Positions 1 through 8,297 of a stretch of DNA of 64,000 nt are shown in pieces. Origin of the DNA: Gimesia sp. (lineage in GTDB: Bacteria > Planctomycetota > Planctomycetia > Planctomycetales > Planctomycetaceae); assembly GCF_040219335.1 (NCBI RefSeq), contig NZ_JAVJSQ010000019.1, positions 1 through 64,000 on the forward strand. The letters run 5' to 3'. Each line of letters opens with the position of its first letter. Position 1 is the first letter of the stretch. The notes under the pieces were generated by a model, which saw only the letters and a program-made list of their open reading frames with translations, was not told the DNA's origin and ran no database searches. Made by a program: the position numbers and the translations under genes.

Positions 1-110
1 CCACCGCACACAGAAACAACAGCAGATCGAACGCCCCCGCACCTGGAGAGAACTCAGGAAAACCAGGAAGCAATGGCAACAATTTGCTCTGGTGGGAAAC
101 TATTTGTAAT

Positions 111-183
111 CGGAGTTACTAGCGCCTTGCCGCTCAGGAGGTTTGCGGGGGCTTTGGTTTGAGTTTCCTGTTGTTAATCGGAG
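111..183. repeat. Partial copy of intergenic mosaic repeat
   Basis: The block containing TAGCGCCTTGCCGCTCAGG, followed by a G-rich stretch, 'TTTCCTG' and 'TTAATCG', is shared with the end of the larger repeat copy at 1276-1475. It lies in the non-coding start of the window (1-262), where I see no gene. It is probably the decayed tail of the same interspersed element. Confidence 0.7.
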
Positions 184-262
184 AGAGGGCTTGTGTAATA
201 GACGAGTGTTTTTTGAAGTGAATTCTCAAATAGAGTGCTCGGTAATTTCAGGATAGAGACTT

Positions 263-865
263 ATGTCAGAACCAGCGGAGATCATTGAAGATTTGAACCT
301 GGGCGAGTTGGAAGCGCAGTTCCGGCCCAGTCGTTTGCATCAAGCGGCGGGCTATATCATGGTGGTGCTGATCTTCGGGTGTGGAAGCTATTTTCTGATT
401 TATTGTGCGACAAAATTAATCAGGCAGCACGATCGTCTTCCCGGTATCGGTGGGAAAGGAGAGACACTGTTTTCGTTAGGCTTTGGTTGCGTTTTTGGAA
501 TCGGAATGATGGTTGCCAGTATTTTCTTATTGCGCTGGCTACGGTCGGTTGCTTCCTTGAGCGTATTCCTGGGGGAAAACGGTTTTTGTGTCATTCGTGA
601 TCAGCGAGTTGAAGTTTATACCTGGGATCAGATTCGCTGGGTGCTGGAAACTGTAAGTATTGAAAGCCCCCCTCTGCTGGTCCCGCCGCTGAATCGTATT
701 CTGCCCAAGACTACGAGTCGCAGTTTTATTATTTATCGGTATGACGGTACTGAATTTGGATTCGATAGAAGTTATCTCAAGGATCACTATGTCTTCGCGG
801 ATCTGGTGAAACAGAAAACAGATCAGCTTGGGATTTTCTGGAAGATCGTTGAAGTTCGCGATTAG
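263..865 (+). CDS. Small membrane protein of unknown function
   Basis: A 200-residue protein I do not recognise. Two hydrophobic segments, roughly residues 28-50 and 68-92, should span the inner membrane. They are followed by a soluble C-terminal half rich in beta-type sequence, from about 97 onward, in which 'VYTWDQIRWV' resembles the PH-like domains often found after two helices in bacterial membrane proteins. The ATG at 263 follows AGGATAGAGACTT, a weak ribosome site. The gene stands alone: the mosaic repeats begin about 70 bases after its stop codon. The function cannot be inferred. That it is a real gene is fairly sure from its codon pattern and coherent hydrophobicity. Confidence 0.7.
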   Translation: MSEPAEIIEDLNLGELEAQFRPSRLHQAAGYIMVVLIFGCGSYFLIYCATKLIRQHDRLPGIGGKGETLFSLGFGCVFGIGMMVASIFLLRWLRSVASLSVFLGENGFCVIRDQRVEVYTWDQIRWVLETVSIESPPLLVPPLNRILPKTTSRSFIIYRYDGTEFGFDRSYLKDHYVFADLVKQKTDQLGIFWKIVEVRD

Positions 866-934
866 TGATGCGATCTCCTGGTACTGATGGACGAGCTATT
901 TAGACCGGACACATGGCACCCGGTGCGTCGGAAG

Positions 935-1107
935 GGATTGGGGAGATGGATGTGGATTGTTTGGTTGGTCTGAGACCTCTTGTTGCCTGCGGCAATCCCG
1001 GATTTTATCCGGGACCACCCGGTGGTTGTGAGGGGAATGGGTTCTGTTGCTGGTTGGTGGGTTGGTTGTTTGATCGATTACCGGCGGCTAGCGCCTAGCC
1101 GCTCAGG
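935..1107. repeat. Intergenic mosaic repeat, copy 1
   Basis: About 173 bases that recur almost unchanged at 1276-1448. Inside are three palindromes: TTGCC-TGC-GGCAA (981-995), CCCGGAT-TT-TATCCGGG, and GCGGCTA-GCGCC-TAGCCGC near 1085-1103. The palindromic, GC-rich, intergenic character fits a REP/BIME-like family. ORFs crossing this region have low-complexity Gly/Cys/Trp-rich translations and are judged non-coding. Confidence 0.85.
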
Positions 1108-1157
1108 AGGTTTGGTAGATGTGGGGTTTGTTGGTGTGGGGATGTGCGATCCCCTGG

Positions 1158-1200
1158 CACTGTTGGACGTACCAACAGATGGCAGTCGGTGGGGGTTCAT
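1158..1200. repeat. Repeat module with TGTTGG/CCAACA palindrome
   Basis: CACTGTTGG-ACGTA-CCAACAGATGGC occurs here and, with a changed loop, at 4195-4218. In both places it lies a short distance upstream of the TTGCCTGCGGCAATC module, so the modules keep their order. It probably belongs to the same composite repeat. Confidence 0.75.
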
Positions 1201-1275
1201 CTGGTGCTGTTGGGGAGTGTTATGTGGTTGTTTGTTGCGCGGCGGGCGGACACGTGGGTCCGCACCCTACGGTTG

Positions 1276-1464
1276 GGGTTGGGGAGATGAGTGTGGATTG
1301 TGTGGTTGAGCTGGGACCTCTTGTTGCCTGCGGCAATCCCGGATTTCATCCGGGACCACCCAGGGGTTGTGAGGGGAATGGGTTTTGTTGCTGGTTGGTG
1401 GATTGGTTGTTTGATCGATTACCGGCGGCTAGCGCCTTGCCGCTCAGGGGCTTGGGTTTCCTGG
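1276..1464. repeat. Intergenic mosaic repeat, copy 2
   Basis: The second near-identical copy of the 935-1107 repeat, running up to the stop codon of the M16 peptidase gene at 1465. The shared blocks are GGGGAGATG, TTGCCTGCGGCAATCCCGG, GTGAGGGGAATGGGTT and CCGGCGGCTAGCGCC. The whole interval 866-1464 contains only this repeat material. Confidence 0.85.
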
Positions 1465-2697
1465 TTAATCGACTACGGTTGTCATGGGGCCTACGGCGGC
1501 GGTGGTGCTGTGGCCGAGGGGGTATTTTTTCAGGAGTTCCTGGATGTCGTCCAGTGAGATGTTGTTTAAGAGTTCGAGATCGTCGGCGACGGAGTAGTAC
1601 TTCTGGCGGTAGACCCAGTTGCCTCCCAGGGAGGAGAGGCGGCCCATGGGGCGTTCGCTGCGGAGGACCAGTCGCGAGGCGAGTTTGTTTTTGGCGCGGT
1701 CCAGTTCTTCCTGGGTGATGCCATTCTGGTTCACGTCGTCGAAGATCTGCTGGATCAACTGGAGGTTACTTTCAATCAGATCAGGTTCGGAACAGAGATA
1801 GGTCAGCCAGGTGCCGCTGCCGTCGTATTCGTTGAAGCCGATCTCGGCGGATTCGGCCAGGCCGGGGTCGACCAGCTTCCAGTACAGGCGGCTGTTGGAG
1901 TCGTCGCCGATGACGACCGCGAGGATTTCTGCGGGGAGTCGCAGGATGTCGCGGGCGGAAGGAGCCGGAGCGAGCTGCATGATGTGCTGCTGCTGGGTCT
2001 TCTTCTCGGTGATGATCTGCGTGCCGGTTTTGGGCTGGGCTTCGTCGGTGGGACGGTCTGTCTGTCCGCCGGGCCAGTGGTCGCAGAATTTGTGTGCGAG
2101 CTCGAGGACCTTGTGCCAGTCGGCGTTGCCGGCGACCGCGAGGGTGAGGTTACCGGCGAGGTAATGTTTCGCGTGGTAATCGCGCATCTGCTCTGCGGTG
2201 AGGTCGGTGATGGACTGTACGGAACCGAGGATGCTCTGTCCCAGCGGGTGGCCCTGGAAGTGGGCCTGCATCACTTTTTCGTAGGCGGTGAAGCTGTGCA
2301 GGTCGTCGTACATGCCGATCTCTTCGAGGATGACCTTCTTCTCCATGTCGAAGTCGTCCTGGCGGAGACTGGGGTGGATCAGCGTGGAGAGCAGCTCCAT
2401 CGCGGTGTCGATGTACTCGGGGAGAAACGAACCGTAATAGAGGGTGATCTCTTCGCTGGTCGAGGCGTTATAGTTCGCACCGATCTCGTCGAAGATGCGG
2501 TTGACATCGTCGGCCGTGTATTTTTCGTTCCCCTTGAAGGCCATGTGCTCGAGGAAGTGACTGACGCCGGAGACGTCGGCGGTTTCATCGCGCGAGCCGG
2601 TGCGGACGAAGTAGCCGATGGCGAGGCTGTGTGCGTTGGGATTGAGTTCGGCGATGATCTGCAGGCCGTTGTCCAGTTTGGTTTCATGAAAGATCAC
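1465..2697 (-). CDS. M16 family zinc peptidase, catalytic subunit
   Basis: A 410-residue M16B-type metallopeptidase. The zinc site HFLEH is at residues 47-51, inverted relative to classical HEXXH, with the third ligand expected from the Glu pair near residue 125 (VILEEIG). The length is right for a single M16B polypeptide with an N-terminal catalytic and a C-terminal M16_C domain. The start is the GTG at 2697, which lies inside the end of the upstream gene; the 14-base overlap implies translational coupling. The upstream gene is a second M16 protein without the zinc motif, so the two probably form a heterodimer like mitochondrial processing peptidase or the Sphingomonas A1 pair. No signal peptide is visible, so it is likely cytoplasmic. 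The substrate is unknown. Confidence 0.9.
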   Translation of the reverse strand: MIFHETKLDNGLQIIAELNPNAHSLAIGYFVRTGSRDETADVSGVSHFLEHMAFKGNEKYTADDVNRIFDEIGANYNASTSEEITLYYGSFLPEYIDTAMELLSTLIHPSLRQDDFDMEKKVILEEIGMYDDLHSFTAYEKVMQAHFQGHPLGQSILGSVQSITDLTAEQMRDYHAKHYLAGNLTLAVAGNADWHKVLELAHKFCDHWPGGQTDRPTDEAQPKTGTQIITEKKTQQQHIMQLAPAPSARDILRLPAEILAVVIGDDSNSRLYWKLVDPGLAESAEIGFNEYDGSGTWLTYLCSEPDLIESNLQLIQQIFDDVNQNGITQEELDRAKNKLASRLVLRSERPMGRLSSLGGNWVYRQKYYSVADDLELLNNISLDDIQELLKKYPLGHSTTAAVGPMTTVVD

Positions 2698-3934
2698 GGG
2701 GCACCTCCAGCGGTTTGGGGCCGATCGTTAAGACGGTGAAATTGGCGGCGGGATGAGCGTGGACATAACCAAGAATTCGGTCGGTCGTGAGCTGCTGAAT
2801 TTCGTCGTGAATCTGATCGAGGGTCGTAATATGTTTGAGATAGAACCAGTCGCGGGCGATCGAAGCAGCGCGGGAAGATGTCGATTCCTGCGACATGATC
2901 AGCGAGCTTTTGGCGCGGGCCTTACAGCGTTCGAGTTCGGAGATGTCGATGCCTTCGCCGAGTCGCTGGAGTTCGTGGAGCGTGACGTCGAGTGTTTCCT
3001 GGGCCCGTTCGGAGGTGGTGCCTGCGTAACAGAGGACACGCCCGATGCCCGGCATGCCGACGAGCGAGGCGGAGACGGTGTAGCAGAGCCCCCGCTTTTC
3101 GCGGACTTCGGTAAACAGGCGGGCGCTCATGCCGCCACTGAGGATGCCGACGGCGGCCCAGGCGGTGTAATAGTCGGGATGGCCGTAGGGGACGGCGTCA
3201 TAAGCGACGCCGAGGTGTGTCTGGGTGGTTTCCTGTTCGGTGAAGAAGGTTTTCTCGGTCGGGAAATCCAGAGCGGGTTCTTCGCGGCCGGCACTGGGTT
3301 CCCAGTCGCCGAAGAGGCTTTCGATGAGATCGCGGACTTCGTCGAAGTCGATGTTGCCGGCGATTCCGATGATAGTGTCGTCGGGATGGAAGCCTGCATT
3401 GTAATGGGTGCGGACATCATCGATGGTGATGCCTGCCAGGTGCGCGAGTTCGCCGTCACTGGGAAGTCCCCAGGGAGCGGGAAAGGCGCGGCGTTTGAGT
3501 TCGACGAGTGCTTTCTGCCGGGCATCGTCTTCGACCGACAAGAGGGCCTGAGCGACGCCGGCGCGGGAGGCATCGAACTGGTCCTCGGGCAGATGTGGCT
3601 CACGAATGATATGGGCATAGATTTTGAGGGTTTCGCCGATCTTGTCCGCGAGGGTTGCCCCGGTGAAGGTGATGTGGGCGTTGGAGACGCCTTCGTGTCG
3701 CTGAACGCCGAGGTTGTCGAGGGCACTGGAGAGCTGCTGGCTGTCGTACTCCCCTGCTCCGCGGGAGATCAGATCGGCGAGGATGCTGGCGGTGCCGTGT
3801 TTGTCGGGGGGATCGTAAATGCTGCCGCCGGGGACCATGATCGTGAATGCGGCCGACTGGACGTCGGGCATCGACTCGGTCACCAGTGTCAGCCCGTTTG
3901 GAAAACGATGCGTTTGAATCAGTTGTTTGCCCAT
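2684..3934 (-). CDS. M16 family peptidase-like protein, non-catalytic subunit
   Basis: A 416-residue M16 homologue. At the place where the catalytic subunit has HFLEH, this one reads GTASILADL, so the zinc ligands are lost. The C-terminal half keeps the Arg/Tyr-containing motif [10 protein letters not shown], which in M16B heterodimers comes from the inactive subunit and helps bind the substrate backbone. It is the first gene of a two-gene operon and its end overlaps the GTG of the catalytic gene by 14 bases. The ATG at 3934 is preceded by AGGAAGG on the minus strand. I infer a complementing alpha-type subunit. No signal peptide is visible. Confidence 0.88.
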   Translation of the reverse strand: MGKQLIQTHRFPNGLTLVTESMPDVQSAAFTIMVPGGSIYDPPDKHGTASILADLISRGAGEYDSQQLSSALDNLGVQRHEGVSNAHITFTGATLADKIGETLKIYAHIIREPHLPEDQFDASRAGVAQALLSVEDDARQKALVELKRRAFPAPWGLPSDGELAHLAGITIDDVRTHYNAGFHPDDTIIGIAGNIDFDEVRDLIESLFGDWEPSAGREEPALDFPTEKTFFTEQETTQTHLGVAYDAVPYGHPDYYTAWAAVGILSGGMSARLFTEVREKRGLCYTVSASLVGMPGIGRVLCYAGTTSERAQETLDVTLHELQRLGEGIDISELERCKARAKSSLIMSQESTSSRAASIARDWFYLKHITTLDQIHDEIQQLTTDRILGYVHAHPAANFTVLTIGPKPLEVPRDLS

Positions 3935-4194
3935 ACGGGTTGCAACCTTCCTGACTGGAGAGACGGTATAAACTGTGAGCAGAACGGGCGTCGCGGTGGG
4001 TCTCGGCTGAAGGGAGACAGCGTTTGTCGTTCTGCAGTTGGATGTTATCGGAAATACTGGGGCGATCTTAGCGACTCGGCTGGTGAATTGGTAGTGTCAT
4101 TTCGGGCTGGGATGGGAGTGTTGCTGCAAATGGTTGAGATGAATTGGGGGAGGCTGAGATCGGGTTTTATCGATTGGGGAGGTTTCTGTTTTTT

Positions 4195-4320
4195 CACTGT
4201 TGGACAAGCCAACAGATGGCGCCCTACGGAAGGGGTTGGGGAGTTGAATATGGATTGTATCGTTGAGCTGGGACCTCCTGTTGCCTGCGGCAATCTCGGA
4301 TTGCATCCGAGACCACCCGG
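4195..4320. repeat. Intergenic mosaic repeat, copy 3 (diverged)
   Basis: The order of modules matches 1158-1363: TGTTGG-ACAAG-CCAACAGATGGC, CCCTACGG, GGGGTTGGGGAG, then TTGCCTGCGGCAATC and a CGGAT-TGC-ATCCG palindrome. Base changes in the last stem are compensated on both sides (CTCGGAT with ATCCGAG against CCCGGAT with ATCCGGG), which argues that the hairpin itself is maintained. The M16 operon (1465-3934) lies between this copy and copies 1-2. Confidence 0.8.
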
Positions 4321-4381
4321 TGTGGAGGTGCTGAGGGAAGCTTTCGCAATGTTTTACTGTCAGTTTCCTGCTCGCTGTGCT

Positions 4382-4404
4382 CGCCCCGAATTACATTCGG
4401 GGCT
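4382..4404. repeat. CCCCGAAT/ATTCGGGG palindrome
   Basis: CCCCGAAT-TAC-ATTCGGGG, a near-perfect hairpin of the same style as the mosaic repeats. The interval 3935-4597 holds this element and repeat copy 3 but no gene I can support; the long ORF crossing it on the plus strand is antisense to the peptidase gene. Confidence 0.6.
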
Positions 4405-4597
4405 ATCCATGTGGGGTTCAGTGGTGTTGATAAAAGTGAGAAAAAATTGTCAGGCGCTGGACATATTGGGGGTTGTTGATGTTAAGATGGGATGAGAGAT
4501 GATTCCGGCAGCGTTCCCGTTTCAACTTGAGTCCCTCCCGAAGAATCCCCCCAGACAAAGGAATCCCCTGGTGCGAGCACATAACAAGTCGACAGCA

Positions 4598-5977
4598 ATG
4601 AACCGAATTTCCAGAAGACGATTCCTGCGCCGGAGTCTGGCTGGAGTGGCAGGTATGGGAATAATGAAGATGATCTCCGACTCAATTCAGGCTGCAGAGA
4701 AAAAGGCATCACCCCAGCATTTACGCGTCGAAAAGATCGAGCGAACGACGGTGAAAGTTCCCTATCGTGAAGTGCCTGCCCGGAACATGGCACGCGAATT
4801 ACCGCATTGGCAGTATACCGAAATTGTGGAAGTGCATTTGAAATCGGGGCACGTTGGCTTCGGTGAGACGCTGCTCTATTACACCTGGAACGCCACTTCA
4901 GATGAAGCCGTAGAGCGGGCGCAGGGTAAGAATGCGGCCGAGCTGATGTGGGATGACGATCTGGGAGCTGGGTTGCAGATGGCGCTGTTTGATGCGGTCG
5001 CGAAAGCAGCAGAAGTTCCCGTGCATGCGTTGCTGGGGAGGAAGGTTCACGACAAGACTCCCCTTTCATGGTGGAATATTGATACTTCGGTTGAGGATAT
5101 GGCGCTGGAATGTGCCGAGGCTTACAAGCAGGGTTACATGTCCTACAAGACGAAAGGACGTCCGTGGTACGACGTGTGGGCCCAGGTTGAAGAGGCCAGC
5201 AAAGTGGTGCCGAAGGAGTTCAAGATCGACATGGACTTCAACGACACGCTGCTGGACGCAGAGCGTGCCCTGCCGATCCTGGCAGATCTGGCGCAGTATC
5301 CGCAGGTCGATATTTTTGAATCTCCGATTTTCCAGGATGACGTGGCGGGAAACAAAATTCTGATGGCGGCGACCGATGTAAATATCGCCATGCATTATGG
5401 AACGCCCGACCCGCTGATTGCGATTCGCGAAAACATCTGCGATGGCTTCGTGATCGGGCATGGTGCGCGCGAGCTGATGGCATCGGGAGCCGTGGCTGCG
5501 ATGGCGGATAAACCGTTCTGGTTACAGCTGGTGGGTACGGGGATTACGGCTGCTTTCTCGCTGCATTTCGGTGCGGTGCTGAGTCATGCCACCTGGCCTG
5601 CTGTGAATTGTCACCAGTTGTACAAGTACAATCTGTTGACGGAGCCGATTGTGGTCAAAGAAGGGTTTGCTCAAGTCCCTGACAAGCCGGGCCTGGGATA
5701 TGAACTGAATCGGGACATGCTTGAGAAGTTACGCGTCGAAAAACCGGAGTCTCGTCCTGAACCGCCGCGTTTGATTGAAACGACGTGGAAAGACGGACGG
5801 AAGATGTACTTCGGCAACACGGGTGAAGTCAACTTTGTCCTGAACCCGGCCCGCGATGGTAATGTGCCTTACTTTGAGCGGGGCGTCGACACGCGACTGG
5901 TTCCGAACGATGGTTCAAAGGAATGGAAAGAACTGTATCAGAAGTCGAACACCAAGCCGTTATTAATCAAAGGATAG
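4598..5977 (+). CDS. Exported enolase-superfamily (MR/MLE-like) protein
   Basis: A 459-residue protein of the mandelate racemase/muconate lactonising enzyme group of the enolase superfamily, which abstracts a proton alpha to a carboxylate in a Mg2+-dependent barrel. Visible features are the capping-domain start, a KxK-like 'SYKTKGR' strand, and metal-type acidic residues in 'KIDMDFND' and 'IFESPIF'. The N-terminus has a Tat signal, SRRRFLRRSLAG followed by a hydrophobic stretch ending AA near residue 30, so it is probably exported folded. I chose the ATG at 4598 over an in-frame codon at 4499 because it places the twin arginines at the start. The sugar-acid or other substrate is unknown. It is monocistronic and flanked upstream by repeats. 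Confidence 0.8.
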   Translation: MNRISRRRFLRRSLAGVAGMGIMKMISDSIQAAEKKASPQHLRVEKIERTTVKVPYREVPARNMARELPHWQYTEIVEVHLKSGHVGFGETLLYYTWNATSDEAVERAQGKNAAELMWDDDLGAGLQMALFDAVAKAAEVPVHALLGRKVHDKTPLSWWNIDTSVEDMALECAEAYKQGYMSYKTKGRPWYDVWAQVEEASKVVPKEFKIDMDFNDTLLDAERALPILADLAQYPQVDIFESPIFQDDVAGNKILMAATDVNIAMHYGTPDPLIAIRENICDGFVIGHGARELMASGAVAAMADKPFWLQLVGTGITAAFSLHFGAVLSHATWPAVNCHQLYKYNLLTEPIVVKEGFAQVPDKPGLGYELNRDMLEKLRVEKPESRPEPPRLIETTWKDGRKMYFGNTGEVNFVLNPARDGNVPYFERGVDTRLVPNDGSKEWKELYQKSNTKPLLIKG

Positions 5978-6038
5978 GCGACGGCAGCCAGCAGCATGTT
6001 CGAAGAGAACTGATTAAGAACCGGAGCGTGAACCCTGC

Positions 6039-6614
6039 TTAGAGCGAGGGAGCTTCGACGTAGTGGCTGGGTTTGTAGAGGGTCCGTGTGAGGCGGAAGC
6101 CGATCGACCGGTAGAGGTTGATGGCGGGTTCATTCTCGGCGGTGACTTCGAGGTAAGCCCGTTTGACACCGGCTTCGCGGAAACCGATAAGGCATTTGGT
6201 GACCAGTGCCCTGCCGAGTCCGAGTCCGCGGTGTTTGGGGGTGATGCCGACGTTCTGAATCGCCCCCATGATGCGGCTGGGGACGATGGCCTGAATCGTG
6301 CCACAGTCGACGGGTTCTTCATTGCCCATGCCGTCCCAGGTAATGAGCCAGGTACCGCCGGGCAGGAAGTTGCGTTGTGTCGAGATATCACGCATCAGTT
6401 TGCGACAGCCGTCGATGTCTCCCAGGCAGGGAAAGACGCGGGCGTCGAGTTCGGAGCGGAAGCTGTGGTACTTGGTGATGGCGTGACGGTCGAGCGTGGT
6501 CAGTTCCCAGGGACACCAGCGGTAGCCTTCGGGCAGTGGGTCGTCTACCAGGCGCGCGTTGAGCAGGTCGATTTCCATGCGGAATCTACGAAAGTATGTT
6601 TCGGTGAAGTCCAT
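6039..6614 (-). CDS. GNAT family N-acetyltransferase
   Basis: A 191-residue acetyltransferase. The acetyl-CoA binding motif A is visible as VGITPKHRGLGLGRALV (R/Q-x-x-G-x-G/A), followed by the motif B region 'LEVTAENEPAINLYRSIGF', typical of RimI-like and mycothiol-synthase-like GNATs. The start at 6614 (MDFTETYF) is preferred. The longer reading frame back to 6869 adds about 85 residues without GNAT character and covers what looks like an AT-rich promoter region. The acceptor substrate is not predictable. It is convergent with the enolase-family gene, and only about 60 bases separate them. Confidence 0.8.
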   Translation of the reverse strand: MDFTETYFRRFRMEIDLLNARLVDDPLPEGYRWCPWELTTLDRHAITKYHSFRSELDARVFPCLGDIDGCRKLMRDISTQRNFLPGGTWLITWDGMGNEEPVDCGTIQAIVPSRIMGAIQNVGITPKHRGLGLGRALVTKCLIGFREAGVKRAYLEVTAENEPAINLYRSIGFRLTRTLYKPSHYVEAPSL

Positions 6615-6956
6615 GAGAAGCTCGCTGCTGCACGAGGAGTCGGATCGAAAACGGACCGGATAATTAGAATACTTAATTTTACCATTCTCTATACTAGTGT
6701 CAATCTGGGGAGTTCGATTCGGCAGGAAAGCGCTGATTTTCCTGTAGCGGGTGCCTGTCGTGGCTGATGTACCCGATGGTAGCAGTTCGCGTGATTTACT
6801 TAAAATGCGGGCTGGAACTGTCCAATGAAGAAAAACAGGAGATGCGAATTCAAATTTCGAGGTTTTCACTCAAGTTCCGGGAGTGGTGCTGCGGGATTGT
6901 CGGATCTGAAATTGTGGCTGTTTCCCTTAGTTGAAAAAACGGGTGAAACTTCTAGA

Positions 6957-6996
6957 ATGAACTAACCGTTAGAGTTCATGTTTCCTGGTGAACATG
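6957..6996. promoter_or_regulatory. Two overlapping hairpins upstream of the adenylating enzyme gene
   Basis: ATGAACT (6957-6963) pairs with AGTTCAT (6973-6979). CATGTT (6977-6982) pairs with AACATG (6991-6996). The two stems share bases 6977-6979, so only one can form fully at a time. They end 35-47 bases before the candidate starts at 7031/7043. This could be an operator or a leader structure; the sequence alone does not decide. The rest of 6615-7030 shows no gene. Confidence 0.4.
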
Positions 6997-7030
6997 ATGA
7001 CTCCCCGCCTCTGTTCCTACCCTGTTTGGA

Positions 7031-8146
7031 GTGATTCTCACAGTGACCGACAACAGTAACCTTGACGAATTGGTAAAACAGCATCAGGACATACTCGATG
7101 CTCACACGCGCGAGCACGTGCAGTGGCACTTCAATCCGGAAACGGGATCTCCCTACTGGCTGGAAAAAGCGAAGTCGTTCGACTTCGATCCGCTGACCGA
7201 TGTGAACTGCTTCGAGGACTTGAACAAGTTTCCGCTGTTCGAAGATGATGAACTGCGGGGCGGGCCGGTTGATCGCTGGATTCCCAAGGCACTGCAGGGG
7301 AAGCCGACCTACGTCTTCGAGACTGGCGGTACGACAGGGATTCCCAAGTCACGCGTGGTAATCGACGACTTCCGTATCGACTATGAAAACTTCAGCGATA
7401 CCCTGCCCGATGAGTATTTCCCCAAAGGCGCCAACTGGCTGATGCTGGGCCCGTCGGGGCCGCGTCGTCTGCGTCTGGCTGTTGAGCACATGGCTCAGCA
7501 TCGGGGCGGGATCTCCTTCTGCGTCGACCTCGACCCCCGCTGGGTGGTCAAGCTGATCAAGAAAGGCAAGATCGACGAAGTTAAAGAATACAGTAATCAC
7601 GTGATCGATCAGGCAATGACGATCCTGAGTGCGGGGCATGACATCAAGTGTATGTTTACCACTCCCAAACTGCTGGAAGCCCTGGCCATGCGTCTGATGG
7701 ACGAAGGTTCGAGCATCGAAGAAGCCGGCATTAAAGGGATCTTCTGTGGTGGAACCGAATTCACACAACAGTGGTACCGTTTTGCCCGAGAAGAGCTGCT
7801 GGGTGAGAACGTCTTCATCACCCCGACCTACGGCAACACGCTGATGGGGCTGGCCTGCGGTAAGCCATTCGATCCGGCTGACAACTACAAAATCACTTAT
7901 TATGCACCGCAGCCCCGTGCTGCGATTCGCGTGGTTGATTTCGACGATCACACCAAGGTGGTGGGTTACGGTGAAACCGGCCGCGTGAAGCTGTTTACCA
8001 TGACTAAAGAACTGTTCATTCCCGGTTTCCTGGAACGCGATGAAGGGGAACGCGAAGAGCCACACGTCAAGTATCCCTGGGATGGCGTGAGTGGTGTGCG
8101 TCCCTTCCACAAAATTGCTTCGTCGACCACGGTGGGCGTTTACTAA
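7031..8146 (+). CDS. Adenylate-forming enzyme, LuxE/PaaK-like
   Basis: A 371-residue member of the AMP-binding superfamily. Motif A3 reads FETGGTTGIPKSR, a TYGNT segment matches the A5 position, and GETGRVKLF with the following ERDEGER matches A7/A8. The protein lacks the usual C-terminal swivel domain of about 120 residues and has the length of LuxE acyl-protein synthetase. The start may be the GTG at 7031 or the GTG at 7043 (with GGAG at 7028-7031). The next gene encodes an aldehyde dehydrogenase-fold protein, so together they may activate a carboxylic acid as the adenylate and reduce it to the aldehyde, as LuxE and LuxC do. I see no Cys near the C-terminus such as LuxE uses, so acyl transfer by Cys is uncertain. 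Confidence 0.7.
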   Translation: MILTVTDNSNLDELVKQHQDILDAHTREHVQWHFNPETGSPYWLEKAKSFDFDPLTDVNCFEDLNKFPLFEDDELRGGPVDRWIPKALQGKPTYVFETGGTTGIPKSRVVIDDFRIDYENFSDTLPDEYFPKGANWLMLGPSGPRRLRLAVEHMAQHRGGISFCVDLDPRWVVKLIKKGKIDEVKEYSNHVIDQAMTILSAGHDIKCMFTTPKLLEALAMRLMDEGSSIEEAGIKGIFCGGTEFTQQWYRFAREELLGENVFITPTYGNTLMGLACGKPFDPADNYKITYYAPQPRAAIRVVDFDDHTKVVGYGETGRVKLFTMTKELFIPGFLERDEGEREEPHVKYPWDGVSGVRPFHKIASSTTVGVY

Positions 8147-8175
8147 GACGCAAGTGCTCGAGCAGTCAGAGATCG

Positions 8176-8198
8176 GCGACCGTCATTCAGGCGGTCGC
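8176..8198 (+). other. Hairpin between the two putative reductase genes
   Basis: GCGACCG (8176-8182) pairs with CGGTCGC (8192-8198) across a 9-base loop, followed by TGTTGTT. It may be a weak terminator or a processing site that adjusts expression of the downstream dehydrogenase relative to the adenylating enzyme. Confidence 0.4.
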
Positions 8199-8297
8199 TG
8201 TTGTTCCGACTGTCTGTACCGGATTGAACTTCTGAACTATTTTGCCTGGATGCAAATTGCTGCCTGATTTGCATTGAATTCACAAAGGATAGCCGCC

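Noticed and set aside
935-1448. Possible CRISPR array
   Set aside because: There are only two long copies with an unequal spacer region and internal palindromes. No array of short regular repeats or cas genes exists.
913-1718. Cys/Gly/Trp-rich ORFs across the repeats
   Set aside because: Their sequence is only the translation of the palindromic repeats, with no ribosome sites, and both copies encode the same low-complexity peptide by duplication.
2753-4495. 580-residue plus-strand ORF
   Set aside because: It runs antisense to the inactive M16 subunit and into the repeats. Its Gly/Asp/Val-rich translation has no family features, as expected for a high-GC shadow frame.
6615-6869. N-terminal extension of the GNAT gene
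   Set aside because: The added 85 residues show no domain, include an AT-rich promoter-like stretch, and the GNAT fold is complete from 6614.
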